Positions 1-11,560 of a DNA stretch of 64,000 bases are shown in pieces. Both the position numbers and the translations under genes were made by a program. Numbering within the stretch: position 1 is the first letter of the stretch; each line of letters starts with the position of its first letter. The stretch comes from Daphnia pulex (lineage: Eukaryota > Arthropoda > Branchiopoda > Diplostraca > Daphniidae): positions 806,001-870,000 of the forward strand of contig NC_060023.1 of NCBI RefSeq assembly GCF_021134715.1. Direction: 5' to 3'. The notes beneath the pieces were generated by a model. The model was not told the DNA's origin and made no database searches. It saw nothing but the letters and a program-made list of their open reading frames with translations.

Positions 1-69
1 ACAAAATCTGAATCTAGATTGAAGAGGAAAAACTCTTCTGAATTACTCCTATACTTCTGTAGGGGCGGG

Positions 70-1110
70 AAGAACCAATTTGTTGTAGGATTTATCCCTT
101 TCAAGAAAATGGATTCAACAATGGGGACTTTTAATGGGGAAGTTAAAATGAGACCAAACCAACATGTTGATGGTGTTTGAAGAACACCAATCGGGAAAAA
201 TTGAGACGTACAGCTGATACAGCTAGCATGGCAAATAGACGACATTTCGACAAAATGTTGCAGCATAGCAAGATACGACATTTTGGTAAAATGTACAGCA
301 GTTACGGTCCGAAAGGAAATTATAGGCTAGATTACTTGTAAATTCACGCATCAAAAATTACATTCAGAAACCTTAAGGAATTAAGCAATTACTTTTACCA
401 ATTTTATGATAGAAAAATTGTCGAAGTACACCGTAGTGAGTAGCAGCAACTCACTACGGAGCAGGGGAAATAAGAAACAAAACTGAATAAGCAATCAGCA
501 TATTTTGAATGTGATGGCTGGTTAAATACCGTGGTTTACCTCAACTTCTGGCAACAAAAATTTTTGAAACTCAACGAGTCCATGTTTGAAAACAGAGGAC
601 ATCAAACGACAATTATTGATTCTATCATAATGCACCTTTTTTTAAGTTTAATTCGAAAATGATGCTTTAACGCTAATGGGATAACTGGGATCGGCGGGAT
701 TTTAAAAGGGTATAATATAAGCGAGAGCGTCTGTAAAAATCGATACACGAAAGGGTATTTCCTCAGTATTAGGATTATAGTTTAAAAAAAAAATAGGAAC
801 TAACTTCCGTCTTGGTCTACGGACAAAGGAAAATAGGCATGACCGCCGGGAGTGAATTTTGGTGGGGGTCGACTAATTATCGGTCTGCTCTCCATCAAAT
901 GAAAAAGCTCACATGAGGAGGAAAAATTGGCAGCCAACAGGTTAACTAACAAAACTGAGTTAACTTGGTTTTTTTGCGGATTTGCAGTTTGGTAAACGGT
1001 CCCGCGTAGACTTGAGATTGGAATTCTTGCTATTTCAGGCAAAATTGGAATTCTTGCTATTTCAGGCAAAACATTGGGTTGGGGATTAAAGGGGGAGGGG
1101 GTCTCGGCCG
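70..1110. repeat. 1-kb direct repeat, copy 1
   Basis: This segment is closely similar, in the same orientation, to 5438-6510. Both begin with AGAACCAATTTGTTGTAGG and end near a GTCTCG(G/A)CC block. Differences are scattered substitutions and small indels. Inside are two similar 15-20 bp blocks around 'agacgacatttcgacaaaatg', and near the right end copies of a 27-bp motif (attggaattcttgctatttc + aggcaaa). No reading frame above about 120 codons is supported and no known transposon motif was seen. It looks like a segmental duplication or an unclassified repeat. Confidence 0.8.
1017..1068. repeat. Tandem 27-bp motif, two units
   Basis: Two adjacent units of attggaattcttgctatttc + aggcaaa. Three less regular units stand at about 6383-6475 and a single one at about 6763-6790, so the motif expanded or contracted after the larger duplication. 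Confidence 0.8.
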
Positions 1111-3334
1111 CGATGACTTGGGGGTTTACAGTTCTGTGACCTACCTGGTTGACAAGACAGCTATCCATTCCAATCAGTATCTGTTACATAAGGTGTGTAA
1201 CTCCTAGGAGAGCAAGACAGGCTGCACCAGATCGTGTTGGAGTTTGGTTGCGAGTTGGTGCAAAATTTGACGTATAGCCTTTTCTGCACTGGCTGAAAAT
1301 CTGGATTCACTTTCTAATCGGTTAAACCTGTCGAATAAATCAAAAGGTTATTAGATAAAACAGATAAGAAAAATGTTTGATACATACCAGCTTCTTGAAG
1401 GATGGCCGGGATGGGATTACACTTCCGATTCGTATGCCCTAGAAAGATGTGGGCCACCGCTGACTTAATTTCCCGACCTAATCAACTGGCTGGACTGCAT
1501 TCTTCTTAACCAATTTAATGGACGGATGGACACCTCGTCCAGGTGGACTAAATTTAAAAAACAAACCAACACACACAAAAAAAAACATTTAAACCTTATA
1601 CACGGAAGAGCTATTTAATTACTTGAATTATTCCCGCAAATAAAAAAAATCTTTCTGAAAACTGTTTCCAACATATTATTTATACAAAAATTAAATTTAA
1701 AAATAAATCATTGCTAACACTATTTAAGGATTTCGGCAGTGCAATATTGAGCTATAGCGGTGTCGTTTTCATGCCATACGGTGCTGTTTCGTAATAATAC
1801 GTTGCAAACAACGTACAGAATGATCCACAACTAACGGAGAAATTGACAATTTAATTCAACTGCAACCAGCAATTGGTTAATATCAATATGTCGACGACAC
1901 ATTCCGGTTGCAGAAACATTTCCCTCATCTTCCAGTCAAGTCGAGGTATAGAAGGTAAGTCTCAAATGAACATCCATTCAGCGTCACCACCTATGTCTGT
2001 CAACCGAGTTATTGCCATTAACATAAGTGTTGCTGCTAGAAACCTAATACAAGACAGACTATGCATCAACTGTTTTCTCCAATTGTTCTAAAGTATGTTT
2101 TTTTTGTATCTCGCTGTATATTTTCTTTTAAATAAAAATTTACCAAAATAAAATATTCAGTGTTTTTTTAAATAATTCAGTTTCCTCATATTTGAAGTTG
2201 ATTAAAATTACATCGATATCTTGTGCCATATGAAAAAGTCCGCAACGTATGATCAGTCGTTTATAAACTAAAGAGAAGGACTAGAACGGGTGCCCAATTC
2301 ATCATAAGTATTTTTGTTTTTCACATTCATAATTTGGAAGTTCGGTATGCGCCAGTATTGAAAAACCACTTGCCCGCTTATTATCTGCTACCGCAAGACT
2401 CAGTTGATACTTGCAAGGTAACACGCAACTTAAAAAACAAACCCTAAAGATATTAAAGATAAAACAGTGGCTGGCTCAACACTACGTCATCTGCGCTGCG
2501 GCCCACAGCACAAAAAATAACAGTTTCCCTTATGCTACTTCAAAATCAAAATGGTCAAATTCTTCCAGTTTAACGGATATCTGCTACTGTCCCCAACAAT
2601 TAAGAAACCAGCAAAAATTGTAGGAATTTTAGTTAGGCCCTATACCTTGAAGCCAGGGAATTCCCGCCCGACATAGGTGCTCCATCCGCAGAGATGAAGG
2701 TGGGTCCAAAGAAAACAAACAAACAGGAGTGGAAGGACGCCATCGTGAATACATTCACACTCACATGAATGTACACGAGGACAGAGGAGCGGGGATTACG
2801 AGGAAAGGTAAAGTAGAAGAGTCGCCTGCTATCCGTTCAATCAAGCGAATGCTGTTCACCTAAAACAGAAAAACAGAAACTCTAAAAGATGCAAGGAACT
2901 CAGAAAAAGAACTCATTCATTGGCAATTTTTACGTTAGGGACAACTTCTAAAAAATAAGGAAGAAACGAGTAAAAATTTCTCACTGAGGGGGGAGGGGGC
3001 CGGTTTGCGACATGGCTGGTCATCTGCGCATGTTATTTTTCATTAACAATTGAATTCTTTAAAATCAACCTTATTTCCGTGTTCTAACTTCTTTCCAAAT
3101 GTTTCAAGAGCTGTAATAAGATTAGATTTAGATCAAAGTTGCCTAGAGACAATGCAATCGGTAACTATGCCATGTGACACGCCCACACATAGCCTGAAAG
3201 AATACTCCATCAGAAATACCCCTGCAGAAACTATCCACCTTGTTTAATTGTATCTCAAATAAATTAAAATATCTCTACATGTTGTTTCGCCCCAAACCCA
3301 ACAAATTTACATTTGTGCAGACTGACAGAATAAA
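1111..3334. other. Intergenic, no gene seen
   Basis: AT-rich sequence with only short, composition-driven open frames (up to 72 codons). No splice-consistent coding, no tRNA and no recognisable repeat. A G-rich run (ggggggagggggccgg) lies near 2988-3003. Confidence 0.5.
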
Positions 3335-5165
3335 TACTATTGTTTTTACTTTAAGTAATTAATCTTATAACGGGTTGCACTATCGCGGAAAGTATAGTGT
3401 GCTCAAAGAATAACAGATATGAAAATATTACACTCGTTTCAAGTTCAACTTTACCAGAGTTTAACATTATTGGATATTCCGGCTTTTACAAGTTGATTGC
3501 ACTCCTCTTTTGGTCTGCATTTCCACGACAGACATAGTGGACTTGATCACCCTGATTTTTCTCCAAGGAAATCGCGAAGGAGTCTCTGGAGGAGACAAGA
3601 TGAAGAGGCTGCCGACTGCCTAAGATGGAAGATGTGGAAAATGATACAAATGGTTGATTGTTTTTAACTCAAAGATTTCTTACTTTAAACCAGGTCCCTT
3701 GCCATCTAAAAGCTACTGCAAACATTCCAGTTACTCATCTTTGATAAATAAATGTCAATATAAAACATTTGCAAACATAGCTCGATCTCCAAGTGTGTTG
3801 ATGGAATCTAGCATAAAAGTTAGAATCCTTTAAATTCATATGTGCTAAATTTATAAGACAAGAATTCATGATATACAAACTTACTGGATTGTAAATTAGC
3901 AGTGAATGCATGTTTAGTGGTAGTCCATTATTGGGCTCTCCCCTTTCGAAATAACCTCCATTCAGAAACCAATTTTGTTATCATCCTGATTCCTCGTTAA
4001 GCCTTTGGTATTCCTATGGGGAGATGTAAACTTTACTACAATGAAGTCAAACCAATACTTATTATAAGGGTTAGTTACTACTTTGAAATATAAAGGAAAG
4101 ATTTCAGAAAATTTCAACGAAATCAGAACTTTTTCAAGAGCTCTTAAAACTTGTCTTTGCAAAAGAAAAAAGCCAGAAGATTTATAAGTACATCAACAAT
4201 ATTTTCTGCTCCATTTTACTTGAATTGTAATTGATGTTGCTAATAACTCTTATTCCATAGAATAACCCCCTCTTCCTAATCTCCTGTCACACATTGCTTC
4301 ATGTAGTTTTCACATCTTGTACAACAAAAAGCGTGCTCTAATGCAAAGAGGTGCTTCAACTATTACCACAAGCTCAAATTCAACAAATAATCCCACTTAA
4401 TGATTATGAGTTTAAGAAGTGATGCTTAAATAAAAAGTAAAAACCCATACTTTGATAACATCAATCATAGTGACGTGTTCGATTTGATCAAGGCTAAATC
4501 AGCTGTGGGAATGAAGCCACCTAACGGAAAAATCAATCAACGTTCTAATTACGGATTTAGTTCCAACAATTGGCGCTGATTTCAATTGTGTTTTAGTAAA
4601 CATTTGCAAGTTCTGTTTTTTTTTTTGGCAAATACTAAGCTGAAGTTCACTTTTAGATTCTGTAGATATATTTTAATGATAAGGTACTAAAAGGAAATAC
4701 CTCTAAGTAAAAGAAAAAGAATGGGCTAAGCAGGCATCACCAATAATAAAAACCCTGTCTTGTTTTAACTTCTAGGTCACAGGTCCATATAGATGAATAT
4801 GAAAATACGAGAGATTAAAAATCACTTTACAATACTGTCCCCCTGGATTTCTTTACATCCCCCAGCTTACCTTGAAATATCTATCAACGCCACTTCTACC
4901 TTGAATAGTTTTCTACCACAGGTTAAAAGACCTTGAGATTGCCCTTTTTTAAGTTGATGGCCTTCATATTTCATTTAAAAGGCTGGCCATCCAACGTTCC
5001 ATCGTCAGTCAACTCTCCGCAGTTGGTCGAGAGAGTCACACGGAAATTCTCTTGGCCAACTATGGACTGTAGGCTGAGCCCTCGTTCTTTTACATTTTGT
5101 CCTGTAGTTGATCAAATGGAACCTACAACTTACGGTGCCATTTGATCAATTACTGTCGTGATGTA
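3335..5165. repeat. Dispersed 1.8-kb repeat, copy 1
   Basis: Matching blocks occur in the same order and orientation at 51750-53635: ggttgcact near 3373, ttcaagttcaactttaccag near 3437, the tggcgctgatttcaattg block near 4573, and aaaggctggccatccaacg near 4977. A shorter third copy lies around 56920-57215. The right end carries a 12-bp perfect hairpin (5108-5119 pairs with 5138-5149) also present in copy 2. No coding frame longer than about 80 codons is shared. It may be a non-autonomous transposon or an old segmental duplicate; no terminal inverted repeats or target duplications were recognised. Confidence 0.7.
5108..5149. repeat. Conserved hairpin at right end of dispersed repeat
   Basis: TTGATCAAATGG (5108-5119) and CCATTTGATCAA (5138-5149) form a perfect 12-bp stem with an 18-nt loop. 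Copy 2 of the repeat has the same stem at 53570-53581 and 53599-53610 with a different 17-nt loop. Stem kept and loop changed suggests the hairpin matters. Confidence 0.75.
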
Positions 5166-5437
5166 AACCGAGCGTCATTGACGCTAACTAATTTTAACGG
5201 GTTCACAATAAAGAACGGTACTTCGTTCAATCAGCACAAATGGAACATGGCGGCAAAAACTGGACTGCTCCAGTCTAACGTTCGAAAACCAAATCAGTTT
5301 GGCTGACAAATCTAAAAATTAGATTTTTACTGAAAAACTGGGTAAAGACTTAAAACCAAAGTTCTCGTGAAAAAATATACCACAGGGGCAAGCAATTTTT
5401 AAAATAAAAAAAGGCCTCCGAAAAAGACGTGGTGGGG

Positions 5438-6510
5438 AGAACCAATTTGTTGTAGGATTTATCCCTTTCAAGAAAATGGATTCAACAATGAGGACTTTTA
5501 ATGGGGTAGTTCAAATGAGAACAAACCAACATGTTGATGGTGTTTGAAGAGCACCAATCGGGAAAAATTGAGACGTACAGCTGATACAGCTAGCATGGCA
5601 AATAGACGACATTTCGACAAAATGTTGCAGCATAGCAAGAGACGACATTTTGGTAAAATGTTGCAGCAGTTACGGTCCGAAAGGAAATTATAGGCTAGAT
5701 TACTTGTAAATTCACGCATCAAAAATTACATTCAGTAACCTTAAGGAATTCAAGCAATTACCTTTGTCATTTTTATGATGGGAAAATTGACGAAGTACAC
5801 CGTAGTGAGTAGCAGCAACTCACTACGGACCAGGGGAAATAAGAAACAAAACTGAATAAGCAATCAGCATATTTTGAATGTGATGGCTGGTTAAATACCG
5901 TGGTTTACCTCAACTTCTGACATCAGAAATTTTTGAAACTGAACGAGTTCATGTTTAAAAACAAAGGACATCAAACGACAATTGATTCCATCATAATGCA
6001 CCTTTTTTTAAAAATTTTAATTTTTAAGTGATGTTTCAACGCAAAGGGGATAACTGGGATCGGTGGGTTTTTAAAGGATATAATGTAAGCGAGAGTGTCT
6101 GTAAAAATCGAGACATGAAAGAGTGTTTCCTCAGTATTTAGGATTATAGTTTTAAAAAAATAGGAACTAACTTCCGTCTTGGTCTACGGACTAAGGAGCA
6201 TAGGCATGACCACCGAGAGTGAATTTTGGTGGGGGTCGACTATTTATCGGTCGGCTCTCCATCAAATGAAAAAGCTCACATGAGGAGGAAAAATTGGCAG
6301 CCAACAGGTTAACTAACAAAACGGAGTTAACTTTGCTTTTTTGCGGTTTTACAGTTTGGTAAACGATTCCGCGTAGACTGGAGATTGGAATTCTTGCTAT
6401 TTCAGGCAAAATTGGAATTCGTTCTTGCTATTTTAGACAAACTATTGGAATTCCTGCTATTTCGGGCAAAATATTGAACTTATGGATTTAGGGGGGTGGG
6501 CGTCTCGACC
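5438..6510. repeat. 1-kb direct repeat, copy 2
   Basis: Second copy of the repeat at 70-1110, same orientation, about 4.3 kb away. Just past its right edge (about 6525-6570 and 6745-6790) extra pieces of its right end recur: the block gaggaagaaaaa(a)tggtagccaac and the 27-bp motif. The edge has therefore been partly re-duplicated. Confidence 0.8.
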
Positions 6511-8467
6511 ACAGTGAAGAGCAAGAGCTCACACGAGGAAGAAAAAATGGTAGCCAACGGGTTAACTAACAAAAACTTCATAACAACAACGATAAAGGAT
6601 GATCCGTCGTCGACGTCCTTTCGATGTTCGAGACTACGGGCCGCATCCTCTCGGCCCCTGCCTAAATGGCGAAATAAAGAATTAACAAGCGATTCTAAAT
6701 CAGTGACATGACAATTAAACTTACACATGGTAAGACTAGCTGGTCGCGAGTTAGACTGCAAATTGGAATTCTTGCTATTTCAGGCAAACTTTTGAAATGG
6801 GCATTTAAGGTAAAAATAAAAAGGGTCTTCGGGGTTCAGTTCAATTTCTTTGTGGGTGGGTTGTTCTTGATGTATCCATTGGGTTTCTGTGTTCCAACTG
6901 TTTTTCTAAGGTTTGCTATTGCCACTTCAGAAAATGAGATCTTCCTTTTCATGTTCTACAGAATTGTGAGGAGTTGACACTCCTTCACGAGCTGCAGGTG
7001 AAGCTTGGCAGCATGATTTGACTTTCAATGGAGTTGAATTCATTTACCGAGATGTTTGGTATAAACTTGGGCTGCAAACAGAAAGATTTTTGAAAAGAAA
7101 TTTAAATCCTTGTCCGATGATGGTATCTGTAGCTTTAGTTAAGCTGCATTCTATAAGAATCACAAATTTTTTTAATGAGTTTTTCATGAAGATTATATAT
7201 GTAACATAACTTACCTTAAGTCAATAATGTTCAGCTTTAATTGCACACCCATCTAGATGACAAACTAAGTGAGACAGCGAATGGGTCTGTTACAATCCTG
7301 ATGACATTTTCTCCACCACAGAACAAGATGAACACTAGCTAGCAAAACAAGCTTGATCAATTAAAGTAGCAATTTCTTTATTGAATTTAGAATTTGTTAC
7401 CTTAAAGACACCCTTGACGATCAAGGATTTTGACTTTCAATAGAGTTGAATGATGGAAATCCTGGGGTGCTAATTGAAAAAATTAAAAATCCATTACCGC
7501 AAGTCTTCAACCTGTTAACTAACTAACCTATTAACACAATTCTGCATCATCTTATTTCATCATATTTTGGAGGGGAGAATTGATTCCACCTTCGAGTCCA
7601 TGTTTGCACCAGACAGAAGATTCAAACGGTAATTTATATTATTAGCCTACTTTATACTTTATTTTATTTCACTTATAGTTTAATCGGAATTCTAGTTTCA
7701 TTTTGGATAATGTCTCCTCACATGCTTCCATCGCTTCAACACAAAGAGAAAGAGTCAAAGACAAAACAAAACTTGGTAAGTTAAAAAAGTCAAACTAGCA
7801 GACGAAAGAAATATATAATTCATAAGGTTGCCAAATAAACAAATTCAGATTTATGACCGGGTTTTTTTTCAAATTTTCTTAGAATTAAAAATCATTAAAT
7901 TAAATTAATTGTCAATCCAACGCTTTTGCGTTAGAAGTATTAAAGGCTGAATTCTTTATTGGTATGTGTATTGTGTAATTGTAACGTGACCGAATACGAA
8001 GGCTGACCAGCCCGAAGCTTGCAAAACTCTGGAAAAAAAATGATTAGACACGTTAAAAATTCTCTGACGGATATTAAGCATAAAAACCGGGTAAAACATT
8101 TCGTCAGATTGCTTATCTTTGTCACCCGACAAAGAAAAGTACTTGTACCCATTGCCACCAATGAAACTCGAACTCAACTGCCAGATTAATAAACATCGCC
8201 TATTAGCTAAATAGCTATAGTGACATATGACGCAATCGACAACATACTCGAAATGCGCCAGCGAAGATAATAAATCGCCCGACTTTCGTGCTGCGCATAT
8301 GTGATACCGGACGTCCGAATTAAATCATCAAATTGCCCCATATAATCATTTACGCAGATGTAGAAAAACAACCTTGACGAAATAACGCTATGCATCTCAC
8401 TATATCATCAGTATAATTGACACGTTTTCACGTTATCTAATAGTAAACTACAGGCATTCGTTGCGAG
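6511..8467. other. Intergenic, no gene seen
   Basis: Apart from the partial repeat-edge copies before 6800, this stretch holds only short frames without splice support. It ends at the TATA box of the peritrophin gene. Confidence 0.5.
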
Positions 8468-8474
8468 TATAAAT
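8468..8474 (+). promoter_or_regulatory. TATA box of the peritrophin-like gene
   Basis: TATAAAT stands 100 bp upstream of the start codon. A TCATCAG initiator-like sequence follows about 30 bp later (about 8498-8504), the usual arthropod spacing. Confidence 0.7.
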
Positions 8475-8567
8475 TGGGTCAGCAGGACTAGTCAAAGTCA
8501 TCAGATCCTTTTTCCACTTTCTATACACCGAACGTTATAAATTCAAGTTAACTTTTAGTACAGCATC

Positions 8568-9193
8568 ATGGCCTTCCGCGTCGCCACTCTCTGCTGCTTC
8601 CTCTTGCTCGTTGCGCTGGCAACGAGTGCCAAGGTATTTCTTCCTATTAAATGCCATCTTGAATCACAGGTGAACATTTTTTTGTAATCATTTCTTATTA
8701 GATTCCGCCTAAGAAGGAGCATCACCAGCGGCCCTCTAGCGTTGAGGAGAGCAACGAATCGTCCAGCAGCGAAAAAGATTCGAGCGAAGAAGTTGTACCA
8801 CCAATCATCCCGGAGACAACCACAACAACAGAAGCCCCGACGACCACCGAAGAGATTACCACCACTACCACCACTGCTGCCCCGACCACTGAAGAGATTA
8901 CTACCCCAGCTCCCGCTCCAGTGGATCCTCTGACGAGTTACTGCAAATCTTTGGCGAACGGCAATTACCTCAATCCGTATGATTGCAAGACTTTCATCAA
9001 CTGTTTCAACGAAATCGCTTACATTATGGTAATTATTCGCTAATAATTCAAATCCTATTTTTTTATTTTTTTTTTAAATAAGAGTTAACCGTATAATTAA
9101 TTAACTTTTTTTTAGAACTGTCCGACCACCACGATTTTCGACATTAAATTGAACTGGTGCGATTTCACCCGCAATTTGCCGGGCTGCAACTAA
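8568..9193 (+). CDS. Secreted peritrophin-A (CBM14) chitin-binding protein
   Basis: Three exons, 8568-8633, 8702-9028 and 9116-9193, join in phase 0 with GT/AG borders and give 156 residues. The protein has a signal peptide (first exon, MAFRVATLCC... to about residue 21), a Glu/Ser-rich stretch and a Thr/Pro mucin-like linker (TTTTTEAPTTTEE and similar, about residues 50-87). One C-terminal chitin-binding type-2 domain follows, with six cysteines spaced C-x13-C-x5-C-x9-C-x12-C-x8-C, the canonical CBM14 pattern. Such proteins bind chitin in peritrophic matrix or cuticle, outside the cell. The mucin linker is a likely O-glycosylation region. The 3' UTR is short and converges on the minus-strand gene beginning at 9519. 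The exact biological site (gut or cuticle) cannot be told from sequence. Confidence 0.92.
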
Positions 9194-9518
9194 AGAAATC
9201 CGAATGTTAATTTAAAAACGACTAGATTAATTTTTGTTTTTAAATTCCCACAACAAAATAATTCTTATTAATATCTAAACTTTGTTGTTCACACTTCACA
9301 GTCAAAAGTAAAATTTTCAATATTGTTATCGTTTATTAATAATTAATACACATTTTCCTAACTAAAGAAATTTGCCAATGTAATTTATATGACAGATAAC
9401 CGAGTTTATTAAAATTTCACACATTAATATCTGGAGCAGCAAACTGGACAAAAATATAGGAATTGTGAATAAATAGATATAAATTAATTCAATAAATGAC
9501 AAACTATAAATTTCCAGA

Positions 9519-10596
9519 TCAGGGCGTGATTGTGGCAATGATGATTTCGTTTTGACTTTTGATTGGCGATGGCGATGCTGGCGACTGCTGCTGCTGGGTG
9601 TTATTGGCGAGTTCGATTTCGACTTGTCGCTTCTTACGGCCGTCGCAGACATTGAACGGGAACGGCGACGGCGTGCAGACTTGAATGAAGAACGACTTGG
9701 TGCTCACCGTTTTGTAGTAGGTCGAAGTGCTGGTCACGGTCACGGCCGTCGTCGTCACCACCGTCACCAATTTGACTTTCTTCTTCAATTTGTTCTTCAA
9801 TCCGAAAAATCCGAATCGACCTTCATTATTTTCCTCGGAATCGTCCCTCGATCCTTCGTCGTCCTTGGACGAATGGATCACCGATCCCGACCGGACGGAT
9901 ATCCGCCGATTGTTGTCCATTTGCGGCTCATCATTCCGGCCAGCAATTTCGTCTGAAATCTGAGCGATGGGCTCCGGCACTGCGGTTGTTTCCATCCTTT
10001 TATGATCGAAATTAAAATAAAATAAAATAATTAAAATAAATTATTGAAATAATTAAATTAATTCATTAAAATTAGTTAAATTAAATCATTAAAATAAATA
10101 ATTAAAGTAATTAAATTAATTAAATCATTCAAATTAAATTCAAAAGAATTAGAACAACTTTCAGGACAATTAAAGTCATATACTTTGACGTTTGGCTGGG
10201 CGATAATAGAGTGTCGTCGATCGAGTCCATTTCGTCGTCGAACGACAGGACGATGGGCTCGTCGACCCAGAGCCCTTTGCGCAACCGGCAAGGGCCGGTG
10301 ACGTTGACCAGCTGGGCGCAAAGTCCCACCGTCGACGAGGTGATGACGGCCGTGACGGTCGACGTCTTGGTCATGGTGGACAGAGTCACGAACGGGTGCT
10401 TCTTCTTCAGGAAAACGTGGAGCGGAAATTTGTTAAACAATCGCTCCTCCTCTTCCGTCGTCCCGTTGAAAATGAGCGTTTCACCGCCATCAATCGATCC
10501 TTCGTACTCCGCCGCCTGGTCATCCAGCATCACGAACATGTCGTCCGACGACTTACCCAACCGGTGCTCAGCCGGAATCTCACCACTACTCATCAC
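9519..10596 (-). CDS. Uncharacterised two-module CX9C, Thr/Val-rich protein
   Basis: Two exons, 10596-10184 and 9996-9519, join in phase 2 (Lys138 is split) across an AT-rich intron of 187 bp. The product is 296 residues with two halves of the same design. Each has an acidic low-complexity stretch, a basic patch (LKKK), a 20-25 residue Thr/Val/Ser run (VTLSTMTKTSTVTAV; VTVVTTTAVTVTSTS), a CX9C pair (Cys93/Cys103; Cys245/Cys255) and a basic tail (RLRKG; GRKKRQ). Exon 1 stays open upstream for about 22 codons without an ATG, so a further 5' exon, perhaps with a signal peptide, is possible. I do not recognise the family. It may be a crustacean-restricted secreted protein with furin-like sites. 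An AATAAA signal lies in the 3' flank on the minus strand near 9405. Confidence 0.7.
9997..10183 (-). other. AT-only, low-complexity intron
   Basis: Intron of the CX9C gene, built almost entirely from AATTAAAT/AAAATAA-type words. Its donor is GTATAT and its acceptor AAAG on the minus strand. Confidence 0.7.
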
Positions 10597-10639
10597 GGCC
10601 TTGCTGTTGCTGCTGCACAGCCGCGTTAAACTGCTTATT

Positions 10640-11560
10640 TTAACGATTTCCAGTACCTACACACCCCTAACAGTTTCAGTACCCTTCAATTTGGTCGAAT
10701 ATGCTACTGAAACGCAATTCAGTATTTTACTGTACTTGCTTAACTACAAATTCTCTACTAACAATTCATTTGCCTACTTTTTATGTTATTCCTAGTGAAA
10801 CTGTTAGTAGGCATAGTTGTGTTCAGTAGGTTGGTCCAGCAGTTTATAAAGATTTAGTTAGTAGTCTGAAAAATTCAGTATGTTCGGGTAGGGTTAGTAG
10901 TTTGATTTTGAAAAGTAATCAATAATAAAAGCAATGTAGGTTATAGCTAGTAGTTTACAAAAATTTAGTACTTTTGTTATAAGTAGTATGAACAATTCAG
11001 TACCTTTGATCACTAGTTCAAAAAGTTCAGTAGGAAGGGTTAGCAGTTTGACGGAAAAAAGTAATCAGTTGTACGTTAGTCACATACAAAACTGTAAGTA
11101 TGTTTCACATCGTCATTGCGGTTTAGTAGGTTACAACTTACAAGAAATAAGTAGTATTCGTTAGGATAGTAACTTTTGTATATATCACTGTGGCGTGCCT
11201 GTAAGGCACTAGACTGCCACACAGAAGGTCCGGGTTCAATTCCCGAATAAATCAAGTCTTCTTTCCAAGTTAAATAAAATCGAAATGGTTGGGAAGTAGG
11301 ATTCATAATTTAGTAGCTTGGTGCCGAATAATATCAGTAGAAATCTCCTACAACCAATGCCGTAAATGAAATGGCCAAAACTTTTTAAGTAAGGGGTGGG
11401 TAGTAAAAGCAGGAAAGAATTTAAAGTGGTTTAGTTTATTCTTAGTAAGCTGAACACCGGATAGGGGTTTCTAATAAAATTAGTAGGGCGAGTAAGAAAA
11501 GGTAGAAGAATTGAGAAGTAGTTTCAATCAATTGGTTAGTAGGCTGTCACCGAGTAGCAG
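10640..11560. repeat. Degenerate AGTA-word sector
   Basis: For about 900 bp the plus strand is full of imperfect repeats of TTAGTAG, TTCAGTA and AGTAGT, separated by variable spacers. Neighbouring sequence lacks this. No regular period is visible and no frame is open, so it is not a normal satellite. A tRNA-like fragment is embedded within it. Confidence 0.55.
11187..11250 (+). mobile_element. tRNA-derived SINE or tRNA pseudogene fragment
   Basis: The stretch has a good B-box (GGTTCAATTCC, 11233-11243), a preceding AAGGTCCG and an anticodon-arm-like CTAGACTGCCAC. The acceptor stem does not pair: its 3' part runs into ataaatc and the 5' part into cactgtgg. It therefore looks like a decayed Gly(GCC)-type tRNA or the head of a tRNA-derived SINE, not a working tRNA. 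Confidence 0.55.

Noticed and set aside
5108-5165. Helitron 3' end
   Set aside because: A subterminal hairpin is present, but no CTRR terminus or TC start was found, so the class is left open.
70-6510. An LTR element bounded by the two 1-kb direct repeats
   Set aside because: The interior shows no polymerase, protease or integrase frames, and no clear TG...CA ends or tRNA primer site were seen. The repeats are better called a segmental duplication.
9552-9956. Plus-strand frames of 134 and 78 codons opposite the CX9C gene
   Set aside because: Antisense shadows of a codon-biased exon; no splice or domain support.
11076-11306. Minus-strand frame over the tRNA-like fragment
   Set aside because: Translation of a tRNA-derived sequence, not a protein.
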